From Bacillota bacterium (GTDB lineage Bacteria > Bacillota > Clostridia > Acetivibrionales > DTU013): a stretch of DNA of 20,353 nt. The stretch lies in assembly GCA_023435925.1 (NCBI GenBank), contig JAEZLF010000108.1, forward strand, positions 1-20,353, written 5' to 3'. Positions 6,950-14,021 of this stretch are shown here, in pieces (within the stretch, counting starts at the first letter, position 1; each line of letters begins with the position of its first letter). Made by a program: the position numbers and the translations under genes. Under the pieces are notes generated by a model, which worked only from the letters and a program-made list of their open reading frames with translations, was not told where the DNA came from and made no database searches.

Positions 6950-7963
6950 ATGCAACAATTACTTTATTATCCAAGTTTCGAAGTTGAAGATGTAAACTGG
7001 CTCAAATTTGCTCTTCTTTATGTTGATAAACTTCGCCCCATTGTGCCTATATCTGGCCAATCTATGTTATCTGATTTAACAAATAATCTCCGAGAGAACA
7101 CGGATTTATATGATTTTTACGTCCCAAACCATGAAGTCACCTATAATGCTTCCGTAGCAGCACTTGATATAGTTGACCGGCTCTTAAATAATCCTGAACG
7201 CTACCACGGAACATTTTATTCAAGAAGAATTGATGAAAGTCTACGAGATAAATCAACTCATTCCTTTCAACTTTTCAACGAAAAGTACACATATGAATTT
7301 TCGAATTTTTGTCTTCGAAATGGCTTGGCTAGTGAATCCGACAGAGGTATTTTCTTGAATACTGAACTCGGCAATATATACATGACAGTTCTTTCAAATG
7401 CCATAAGCGAAATCAAAGGTATTGAATGTATTACTGATAACTCAAATATGCAAAAGTACAATATATTTGCTCGGCATTCAAATTTTAATCCTAATAGATC
7501 CCCAAATTCCGGATTACAACGTTCAAAAATTAATGTCGCACAATCTGAAATAAAGCTATCTTTACCGACAAGACTTGAGGACCTTGATCTTAGAACAATA
7601 ATTGAACTTAGAAATTCCAACGGATATAAAGATAACCTCAAAGCTTTTCATTCTGAATTGGACCGGTATATAAGTAGTTTGGAGAATAATGATTACGATG
7701 GCAACTTTATCGACTATTTGGATAGAAGTAAGTTGGATTTATTTAATGAAATCGCTCAACTTGGACCTAATCTGTTCTCCTTTGGCCTTGGTGTTTGGTT
7801 TTCATTAAATGCTCAAATCGATTTCAAAGATATAATTGGAACGTTCTTGATTGGCGGAGCAGTTACCGCTTCCGTTGCCAAAGTCCATAAACTTCGAGTT
7901 GCAAACCATGACACTAGATTTACGAGAAAATACCTCTCAACATTGAGACGTATTCCAGTATGA
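6950..7963 (+). CDS. DUF6236-like protein of unknown function
   Basis: This 337-residue soluble protein begins LLYYPSFEVEDVNWLKFALLYVDKLRPIVP. That N-terminus resembles proteins I know as DUF6236 (YYP...W...ALLYWD...IVP), a family of unknown function often found in accessory regions. The assignment rests on memory of that N-terminal pattern. Toward the C-terminus (about residues 270-305) there is a hydrophobic, glycine-rich stretch (FSFGLGVWFSL, IGTFLIGGAVTASVAKV) that could be a membrane hairpin or a buried core. No catalytic motif is evident. A strong GAGAGGAG ribosome binding site precedes the ATG. It is the second gene of the XRE-led operon, which suggests an effector or sensor partner of that regulator. 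Confidence 0.8.
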   Translation: MQQLLYYPSFEVEDVNWLKFALLYVDKLRPIVPISGQSMLSDLTNNLRENTDLYDFYVPNHEVTYNASVAALDIVDRLLNNPERYHGTFYSRRIDESLRDKSTHSFQLFNEKYTYEFSNFCLRNGLASESDRGIFLNTELGNIYMTVLSNAISEIKGIECITDNSNMQKYNIFARHSNFNPNRSPNSGLQRSKINVAQSEIKLSLPTRLEDLDLRTIIELRNSNGYKDNLKAFHSELDRYISSLENNDYDGNFIDYLDRSKLDLFNEIAQLGPNLFSFGLGVWFSLNAQIDFKDIIGTFLIGGAVTASVAKVHKLRVANHDTRFTRKYLSTLRRIPV

Positions 7964-8015
7964 TCAATTAGCTCAGAAATGATTGTAAAAAGTCATAGTT
8001 TCAATTTATTATCAA

Positions 8016-8120
8016 GATGATTTCACATAAAATGAGCTCCAGCAGCTTGTCGAAGATCTTGGATGTTGGCTTAAATATTTTTATATCTTTGTCGATAAAG
8101 AACAAAAATTGTCTGTATGA
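8016..8120 (+). pseudogene. Remnant of a second XRE-family regulator
   Basis: One frame reads DDFT, a stop (TAA 8028-8030), then NELQQLVEDLGCWLKYFYIF and VDKEQKLSV before a TGA at 8118-8120. It matches the C-terminal part of the XRE protein at 6671-6886 (RDNFSEKELQQIAEALGC...FFIFED), including an identical 12-nt stretch, GAGCTCCAGCAG. The helix-turn-helix is gone, and the internal TAA looks like a GAA-to-TAA change. It ends 11 bp before the start of the HEPN-type gene, the position a regulator would occupy in front of its operon. Confidence 0.75.
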
Positions 8121-8131
8121 GGAGGAGTATC

Positions 8132-8965
8132 ATGACACCTGAAAAAGATCTACACTATACATTAATTCAGTACCTTGATTTAAAAGACAAACCGGAACTT
8201 AGTAATATCATTAAGCATTCCCGAATAGTTTATGATAAGCAATGGGCATTCTCTGGTGTTGTAAGCGACCAACGCAAACTATACATCAATATAAAAACTC
8301 CATTAGTTTACAAGGCCATTCTGGAACAAAATATAGAACTCTTGAAGGATCTATGCTTTGAAATATATGAAGATGACGATGAATACAGGGCAACAAATGT
8401 TACAATAAGCATTTTAGCTTCCAAAGTAAGCACAATTGAAATTGACGAAATCGAAAAAGAGATTGTGGAAAACTCTGTCTATCAAGGTTTCATTACAGAA
8501 GTCTCAGGAATGGGTTTAGATCATATTGAAAAATCCTATTTGTTCGAAGCATGTGAATGTGCTTTAAGGAATAACCGTCTTGCTGCTAGTACTATGTTGG
8601 GCTGTGCAGCTGAGTACTTATTACTAAAAATATGTTCTGTTTATCATGACTATCTTAAAAACAATTCGAGTCCCGGAGAAGCTGAATCATTTGAACGTAA
8701 AGTTATCAATGCGAAATGTGCTTATAATCGTCTTGATGAATTTGAAAAAAGAGTACAAAGCAATGTTGGCTTATTTCAAAGCTTGGGATTTGAGAATCCT
8801 AAACTCAACTTTAACTTCCTTGACATTATAAGAAAAGTTCGGAATGAAGCTGGTCATCCAAGCGGCAGCATTATATCCGCAGAGGAATTGCAAATGACTT
8901 TTGGTAATTACCAGCATTTTCTTAAATTGGCACACAAGATAATAGCTGAACTACCGACAATTTAA
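8132..8965 (+). CDS. HEPN-domain-like protein with Rx4H motif
   Basis: This 277-residue protein has an N-terminal half I cannot assign and a C-terminal helical domain. The domain has one long helix (RNNRLAASTMLGCAAEYLLLK and on) and ends with the motif VRNEAGH, that is R237-x4-H242 followed by PSG. This arrangement is typical of HEPN domains of the DUF4145/AbiV kind, many of which are metal-independent RNases in toxin-antitoxin and abortive-infection systems; RNase activity here is inferred. I chose the ATG at 8132 because GAGGAGG lies just upstream of it; the ATG at 8117 would overlap that ribosome binding site. The gene follows a broken XRE regulator and precedes a strong terminator. Confidence 0.75.
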   Translation: MTPEKDLHYTLIQYLDLKDKPELSNIIKHSRIVYDKQWAFSGVVSDQRKLYINIKTPLVYKAILEQNIELLKDLCFEIYEDDDEYRATNVTISILASKVSTIEIDEIEKEIVENSVYQGFITEVSGMGLDHIEKSYLFEACECALRNNRLAASTMLGCAAEYLLLKICSVYHDYLKNNSSPGEAESFERKVINAKCAYNRLDEFEKRVQSNVGLFQSLGFENPKLNFNFLDIIRKVRNEAGHPSGSIISAEELQMTFGNYQHFLKLAHKIIAELPTI

Positions 8966-8993
8966 TAAAGGGTACATCTTCTTATACTTAGAG

Positions 8994-9039
8994 AAAAACT
9001 CCCGAATTCCGGTATGGAAATCAGGAGTTTTATTTTTTC
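8994..9039 (+). terminator. Intrinsic terminator after the HEPN gene
   Basis: AAAACTCC pairs with GGAGTTTT around a 21-nt loop that can extend the stem through GAATTCC/GGAAATC. It is followed by TATTTTTT. It lies about 30 bp after the stop and closes the plus-strand accessory island. Confidence 0.8.
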
Positions 9040-9081
9040 GATCAATGCTTTAGGTTCTGTCGGTTGACATGTTCCAACATA

Positions 9082-9231
9082 CTATATCATTATCGCGATA
9101 CACACTTCCAACTCGTTAATGATCTCTTTATTCTTATAATCGTCCCCATTGGTATTGAATGCAAATATCCTCGCAGACCGCTTAAACACTAGGATTTCGA
9201 CTATTTCACCTTTTGTATTCTTACCACGCAC
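9082..9231 (-). other. Possible small reading frame in an otherwise gene-free stretch (9040-9352)
   Basis: Between the HEPN terminator and the SLH gene I see no established gene. One minus-strand frame (GTG start, 49 residues, containing GEIVEILVFKRSARIFAFNT) is open, but it lacks a clear ribosome binding site and matches nothing I know. It begins inside the inverted repeat at 9226-9251. It may be a decayed gene end or chance. Confidence 0.2.
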
Positions 9232-9251
9232 TCAACGTGCCTTGAGTGCGT
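9226..9251. repeat. Perfect 10-bp inverted repeat with 6-nt loop
   Basis: ACGCACTCAA (9226-9235) and TTGAGTGCGT (9242-9251) are perfectly complementary around CGTGCC. No T run follows on either strand, so it is not a standard intrinsic terminator. Just beyond it at 9262-9282 is a tandem pair of TGGTACCCC(C) 11 bp apart. The combination resembles a protein-binding or recombination site at the edge of the island, but the role is unknown. Confidence 0.6.
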
Positions 9252-9352
9252 AAAAAGGATGTGGTACCCCTCTGGTACCCCCTTGGCGAAGAGTGGATTT
9301 TCTAATTCCAAATTTTCCTTCATCTTAAACAGCACATTTTAATTGGAAAGAA

Positions 9353-11371
9353 TCAAGGTTCAGTCCCAGATGCAGCTGTAAACTTGTATTTCAAAGCATT
9401 TATCTTCTCAACAAGAGGCGGTGTCGCACCCTCCTCGCCGATTAGCAGGTATTTTCCCGTATCATCCGATCCGGTAGTAAAATGTGCCATGGTATCGGGA
9501 AGCGTTTCTTTTACGCCCCAAGTCTTGCCGTTGTCATTGCTTTCTTCGACGACCCTCTCAGTAAGCTTGAGCACTCCATCCTTTACGCTGTACTTTCCTG
9601 TAAAATAGATTGCATTTGACCAGATTGCCAATGCATAGTAGGTTCCATCCGGCTTAAAAGTATATTGCTGACCAAGGCCGGTTACTCCGCCCTCATATTG
9701 CCCCGAAGCAGCGTTAAATCGTCCGCCGGACAGGGTTCCGAGAGTCCATGTTCCAACAATGGAATCATCCGTCTTTCCCGGCTGTGTCGGGTTCGTTGAT
9801 GTATTATCTCCCAACGCGCCCAGGTCACCGGATTTCAACTTTTCAAAGGAACGTACGCTCATGGCTATGGCCTGCTCCCTTGTGGTAGTCGCATAGCCTG
9901 CCGCTGTCTGCGCGGTTGTTGTTGCCTTGGGCATGAATTTGTCGCCGCTGCCCTTAATGATCCCTAACTTTGCCATGAACAGTACATGGTCCAACGCCCA
10001 GGCGGATATGTCCTTCTTGTCGCTGAAGCTTGGAGCTCCTGCCGTGGAGAAATCTCCTCCGGGAGCCATGGTCCTTACAGCCCTGCTCAGCATCGTCGCC
10101 ACTTGCTCGCGGTTGGTAAGCTCCTTTGGCGCAAAGGTAGTAGCGGAGGTGCCTGTGGTGATCCCAAGTTTGTAGGCCTTTAATATCTGTGGGTTTGTTG
10201 TGTCCTTAAAAGGATTGGGCGAAGCGGGCGTTGCTGCTTTACCCGTTGTCTGCTCATACAGCTTTACCGCAAGTTCTGCAAATTCCTCCCTGGTGATCGG
10301 TCCTGTCATATCGGCTCCCTGTAGGATATCAGGGATCAATCCCGCCTCATTAGCCTTCGCAAGCTCTGTTGTTGCCCATGCGGAAGCTTTACTCCATGCA
10401 GGCATGTTATGCGATATCACATTGGAAAAGGGACTGTAGATATCAACATTGGTTGTAGCGGTTTCAAAATAACCCGCCTGCTTGTATTCTCTTAGATCCA
10501 GCGCATAACGTGTTTTTATTTCAAAACCGGCCTCATCATAACTCTGGGTCAGATTACCCAAATAGTCAGTTGCCGCTATCTCTAGATATTCCCATGTGCA
10601 CCACTCATAATGAATATATTTAAAGTCTTCGTCACCGGCTTTTCTCATCCATATCTCAGTTCTTAAAGTATTTGATGACATTGCATTCAGGTCTTGAACT
10701 TCACCCGGCACCTTCCCTAGCTTTACTTCAAAATAAGGCTCTCCGTCTTCTTTGAGTTTCACCTCTGCCGACAACACAGTCGGGGCGTGGTTTATAAGCT
10801 TATTGTAGTCAGCCTTTGCATTGGCCGACAGGGTGTATTCTTTTGACCAGGGAGAGAGAGTAAACGTCTCATCGTAGTCAAAGGAATGCGCAAATCGTAT
10901 CCTGAATGTAATGGAATGGCTTTTCAAATAATCCCAGCCGGACTCTGCAAAGGCCTTCAGCTTCTCATCATCCGGGAAAAGGGAAGACAAAGACCATCTA
11001 TCACCATTATTGTAATGCTTCTCACTTTGAAAAACGAAATACATATCATCTATTCCGTCGGGGACGGTTTTCGGCGAATCCCAGTCTGACGTATGATGCC
11101 AGCTTCCGTTATCTATTTTGTAGTCAACCTGAAAATTTACCAAAAAGTTCGTATGATCTGGATCATCCTTTGTCCACTTATCGATATATGTGCGCAAATC
11201 CTCAGGGGAACTGAAGGTGAAGTATACGGAATCATTATAATAATGGCCGACTCCGAAATGCTCCGGTGCACCAAGAGAGCTGGGCGGTTCTATTTCTGCC
11301 GTTACAACAACGGGCACCGCGCAGGCGAGCATTACCAGGGATAACAAAATTGCCAATAGCTTTCGTTTCAT
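9353..11371 (-). CDS. SLH-domain surface protein with lipocalin-like C-terminal domain
   Basis: This 672-residue exported protein has a signal peptide at residues 1-26 (KRK, then a hydrophobic core, then VTA before EI). The large N-terminal region (about 30-320) is unassigned and rich in aromatic and acidic residues. Three S-layer-homology repeats follow (about 325-372, 386-432 and 447-511; TREEFAELAVKLYE, NREQVATMLSRAV and TREQAIAMSVRSFE mark their ends). SLH repeats attach proteins to pyruvylated cell-wall polymers. The C-terminal 140 residues begin SIVGTWTLGTLSGG and read as a lipocalin-like beta barrel (GTW, YTFKPDGTYYA). The ATG has an AAAGGAGG site. It is the last gene of a four-gene operon, 75 bp after the small lipoprotein gene. 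Confidence 0.88.
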   Translation of the reverse strand: MKRKLLAILLSLVMLACAVPVVVTAEIEPPSSLGAPEHFGVGHYYNDSVYFTFSSPEDLRTYIDKWTKDDPDHTNFLVNFQVDYKIDNGSWHHTSDWDSPKTVPDGIDDMYFVFQSEKHYNNGDRWSLSSLFPDDEKLKAFAESGWDYLKSHSITFRIRFAHSFDYDETFTLSPWSKEYTLSANAKADYNKLINHAPTVLSAEVKLKEDGEPYFEVKLGKVPGEVQDLNAMSSNTLRTEIWMRKAGDEDFKYIHYEWCTWEYLEIAATDYLGNLTQSYDEAGFEIKTRYALDLREYKQAGYFETATTNVDIYSPFSNVISHNMPAWSKASAWATTELAKANEAGLIPDILQGADMTGPITREEFAELAVKLYEQTTGKAATPASPNPFKDTTNPQILKAYKLGITTGTSATTFAPKELTNREQVATMLSRAVRTMAPGGDFSTAGAPSFSDKKDISAWALDHVLFMAKLGIIKGSGDKFMPKATTTAQTAAGYATTTREQAIAMSVRSFEKLKSGDLGALGDNTSTNPTQPGKTDDSIVGTWTLGTLSGGRFNAASGQYEGGVTGLGQQYTFKPDGTYYALAIWSNAIYFTGKYSVKDGVLKLTERVVEESNDNGKTWGVKETLPDTMAHFTTGSDDTGKYLLIGEEGATPPLVEKINALKYKFTAASGTEP

Positions 11372-11446
11372 TACAATGTCCTCCTTTAAATCCTTACTGC
11401 CTTACTTTTATTCAAAAACCATTTAGTTTTTTCTGCTTATGTATTT

Positions 11447-11902
11447 TCACTCAGCCTGCTGTTCGATCGTACCCTCCGTCTTAGTTATCTTTATGGCATA
11501 TTTACTGTCTTCATAAGCAATGGAAAGCAATAAAATCTGGCCTTCTTCCGAAGCTTTTTTCCCAAGCTGCCCTTTGCCGGGTACGACATTTAGGTCGATG
11601 TCCTCCGTGACAAGCCAGTTTTCGTCCATGAGCTTTCGTATATAGGCCAAAAGGTCGTCATAAACAGATTCACTTGCATATGTGTATTGTTTGGAAGATA
11701 CCCCGTTGTTTGTGGAGGATTCCACGCCCGTGACCTCGCGCTCACCAATCACCGAGGTAATACTCGCGATGCTTTCGCCTCCGACTTCATATTCGCTCAG
11801 TTTTGCAGCGTCTTTCAATGCTCCGCAGGCCGTAAGTGCAAGCGCAAAAACGAGAAATAAAACGGCCGGTATGATGTGGTACACTCTGTTTTTCATAATC
11901 AT
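11447..11902 (-). CDS. Small lipoprotein (151 residues)
   Basis: A positively charged N-terminus and hydrophobic core end in the lipobox LTAC, with Cys26 as the lipidated residue. The mature part is about 125 residues and mixed alpha/beta in appearance (VYDDLLAYIRKLMDENWLVT helix, then basic strands). It belongs to no family I can name. It would be anchored on the outer face of the membrane. Spacing is 36 bp from the larger lipoprotein gene and 75 bp to the SLH gene, all in the same direction, so it is part of the same operon. A GGGGAAT ribosome binding site lies before the ATG; an alternative ATG two codons in is equally plausible. Confidence 0.82.
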   Translation of the reverse strand: MIMKNRVYHIIPAVLFLVFALALTACGALKDAAKLSEYEVGGESIASITSVIGEREVTGVESSTNNGVSSKQYTYASESVYDDLLAYIRKLMDENWLVTEDIDLNVVPGKGQLGKKASEEGQILLLSIAYEDSKYAIKITKTEGTIEQQAE

Positions 11903-11938
11903 TCCCCTTCAAATTACTATAAAATTTAAATATCAGTT

Positions 11939-13486
11939 TTAAAACCATTTAAGCTTTTTATTGGCCTGCCTTCTTGTTTTTTCACTTCGTTTTCCGGTTA
12001 TAAAGGTCTTTTCAGAAGCTCCCTTCATGCTGTCAAAAGTAAGCTGTACACGGTCGGTTTTCGGGTCGAGCCGCCATGTAGTCTGTACATCCGAATATGT
12101 CTTTCCGGAAATACCAAAATCTCCGACTTCATAGGAAACCGCCTTGCTCCCCCCAATGCTTGTCATTGGGAGTACAGCGGACACAGTTGGGCCCGCTCCC
12201 GTGCTAGTATAGGATAAACCATAAAAGGTAGGTATTTTTGCATTGTTGCAGATCATATAAATATCACCGTAACCTTCGGGCATCCAGGTATAAAACTTAA
12301 GCCAGACTTTTCCTGTAAAATAGCTTTCCGGCATATTGGTCGCAGGATTGAGCTCATAAGGCGACTCGACAAGTTTTGCGCGCAGATGAAGCTGCAAGGG
12401 ATCTCCGGTAGCGGAAGTGGTAAATATAATCTCATCAAATTCAATAGTTTGCAGAAATTTGCGGCTCTTATATTCATCCGCCGCTTTCTTTTCATACTCC
12501 CACTTTTCATGCAATCGCCGGCTTGCTTCAATGAGTTCCCGGTGAGCACTTTCATTTAGTGCGGCTGCCGCTTCCGGGCTCAATTCGGCATTGCCGTATC
12601 CCACTGTAGAGAAATGCTCCACAACACCCGTAATCTGGTATGTGTCGCCCAGACTTGTAATTTCCGCCGCGGAGTATTCCATCGTTCCGTCGGGGTTAAA
12701 GCTCTTGATTACGACATCATCGCCGGGGTCTTGATTTGTAAAAAAGGTGATTACGGCATAATCATTCAGTGATACATGCTTCTGCTCCCCTGCCGTCAGT
12801 GAAAAGCCGCTCTTAATTATTTCTCCCTGCAGTTTATTCTTTTTAATAGGAGTAACTGTAAACAGTGTATCCTTATCAACACAATATTCGGACATTTCTA
12901 TAATGGCCCTGGTTTCACCGTTCTGCAGCTCCAGCCGCCCGCCAAGCACCGGCTGGTTGCTATCATCATTCCAATCCGGCGGCAATTCGATTTCTTCCGG
13001 TGGGTTCACAGGGTTTTGGGGTTGATTCTGAGCCTTAGCCATAGCCTCTTCGGCGATTTTCCGCTTCTCCGGAGACAGAGATTCCAGTGCTTTTTGCAAT
13101 TTTTCGTTTGCCTCACCTGGATCCGGGCTCTTGCTTTGCTCCACACCAGCAGCAGTTTTGCTGTCCGACTCTACGTAATCAGGTTCGTCATACTCTCCCC
13201 AGGGGTATTCATAGGCTTCCTCTTCTCCTGGAATTGCCGCCCTGACATTAAACTGCACAGATTCTGTTTCGTCATATAGAAATAAATCATCCCACACTTC
13301 ATTCAGTGTCGGTTGCTGCGACGGCGTCGTGCTTGCCTTCGTTTCATCAGACCCGGCAGCGTTTTGTTTTCCGCATGCGGTAAGCGAAGAGAGAATAAGT
13401 GCAGTGATAAAAGTTATCAGTATACAAAGCGCCGCTGTATGTAACCGTCCCTTCAGCACCGGACTTACAGCTATTAGATGTTTCAT
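11939..13486 (-). CDS. Large lipoprotein of unknown function (515 residues)
   Basis: The protein has a long signal sequence with a hydrophobic core ending in the lipobox LTAC (Cys38). A low-complexity linker rich in S, T, P, E and D follows (about 40-170). The folded C-terminal part has a beta-rich section (about 180-300; GGRLELQNGETRAIIEMSEY, VVEHFSTVGYGN). After it come a charged helix (about 310-345) and another beta-rich segment. ZU5- or PKD-like folds are possible for the middle section, but I see no signature that settles it. The C-terminus is strongly basic (KRSEKTRRQANKKLKWF). The GGGGG-type ribosome binding site lies within the stop region of the upstream four-helix-bundle gene, only 9 bp away. 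Confidence 0.82.
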   Translation of the reverse strand: MKHLIAVSPVLKGRLHTAALCILITFITALILSSLTACGKQNAAGSDETKASTTPSQQPTLNEVWDDLFLYDETESVQFNVRAAIPGEEEAYEYPWGEYDEPDYVESDSKTAAGVEQSKSPDPGEANEKLQKALESLSPEKRKIAEEAMAKAQNQPQNPVNPPEEIELPPDWNDDSNQPVLGGRLELQNGETRAIIEMSEYCVDKDTLFTVTPIKKNKLQGEIIKSGFSLTAGEQKHVSLNDYAVITFFTNQDPGDDVVIKSFNPDGTMEYSAAEITSLGDTYQITGVVEHFSTVGYGNAELSPEAAAALNESAHRELIEASRRLHEKWEYEKKAADEYKSRKFLQTIEFDEIIFTTSATGDPLQLHLRAKLVESPYELNPATNMPESYFTGKVWLKFYTWMPEGYGDIYMICNNAKIPTFYGLSYTSTGAGPTVSAVLPMTSIGGSKAVSYEVGDFGISGKTYSDVQTTWRLDPKTDRVQLTFDSMKGASEKTFITGKRSEKTRRQANKKLKWF

Positions 13487-13495
13487 TAAAACCCC

Positions 13496-13828
13496 CTATT
13501 TCTTTTCATTCAAAAGCTCTGAAATTAATGCCTTCAGCGAACGGCAGTCATCCATGATTGGCTGGCTTTGCTTTTCCGTCAGATATCCGGTTTTTGCCAT
13601 GATTTCAAGCAGATATTCCGCCTCCACCACATAAGAATAAGCCTGTAATCCGTCCTTCACTGACTTTTTACCTGCTGTTTGAAGAATCCTCTGGGTTATC
13701 CCAATACCTGTCGCGCATGCAAGAAATCGTTTATAAAGCGGGAATGATTTCTTTTCCTTATCCAGATATTTAATAAGTTCCATGGCGCGGATAGAAAAGT
13801 CAAAGCTTTTCTCAAGAATCTGATTCAC
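13496..13828 (-). CDS. Four-helix-bundle protein (S23/IVS-type family)
   Basis: This 110-residue protein matches the four-helix-bundle family first seen in 23S rRNA intervening sequences, which also includes the Avd accessory protein of diversity-generating retroelements. The conserved frame is visible as EKSFDFSIRAMELIKYL at the start, then a helix with the GIGITQRI position (GxSIxANIxEA in standard members, here altered). VVEAEYLLEIMAKTGYLTEK and a final ALISELL helix follow. Members form pentameric rings that bind nucleic acid. No reverse transcriptase or template repeat is in the window, so a retroelement role is unsupported. It is the first gene of the lipoprotein/SLH operon, immediately after the regulated promoter. 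The start has a GGAGGG site. Confidence 0.8.
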   Translation of the reverse strand: MNQILEKSFDFSIRAMELIKYLDKEKKSFPLYKRFLACATGIGITQRILQTAGKKSVKDGLQAYSYVVEAEYLLEIMAKTGYLTEKQSQPIMDDCRSLKALISELLNEKK

Positions 13829-13839
13829 ATTTACCCTCC

Positions 13840-13868
13840 ATCAGATTGTACTTTCAAATCTGATTATA
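13840..13868 (-). promoter_or_regulatory. Probable activator-dependent promoter of the surface operon
   Basis: On the minus strand a consensus -10, TATAAT (13863-13868 complement), has no recognisable -35 at the right distance. Overlapping its downstream side is a perfect inverted repeat, ATCAGATT (13840-13847) and AATCTGAT (13857-13864), with a further AATCTGATT at 13817-13825. A good -10 with a missing -35 suits activation by the divergent LuxR-type regulator. Because the repeat lies over and downstream of the -10, however, it could instead be a repressor site. Confidence 0.5.
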
Positions 13869-14021
13869 AAAGTAAATCTCAAATCAAAAAACTACATGGA
13901 TGTGAGGTTTTGAAAATTTATTTTTCGGCCTTTGCAGTAGAATGTGAGATTTTTGTTATTTTAAAATTGTAAACGAATATTCCTTATGATATTATTTGTT
14001 TAGAGACGAAGAGGTGCAATT

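Noticed and set aside
8117..8131. Upstream ATG at 8117 as start of the HEPN-type gene
   Set aside because: It lies on top of the GAGGAGG ribosome binding site that serves the ATG at 8132, and has no site of its own.
11296..11371. Lipobox in the SLH protein (VMLAC)
   Set aside because: The -3 residue is Met and a normal signal peptidase I site (VTA before E) follows, so a standard secreted protein is more likely.
13496..13828. Diversity-generating retroelement (Avd-like protein)
   Set aside because: No reverse transcriptase, template repeat or variable repeat is seen in the window; only the general four-helix-bundle family is supported.
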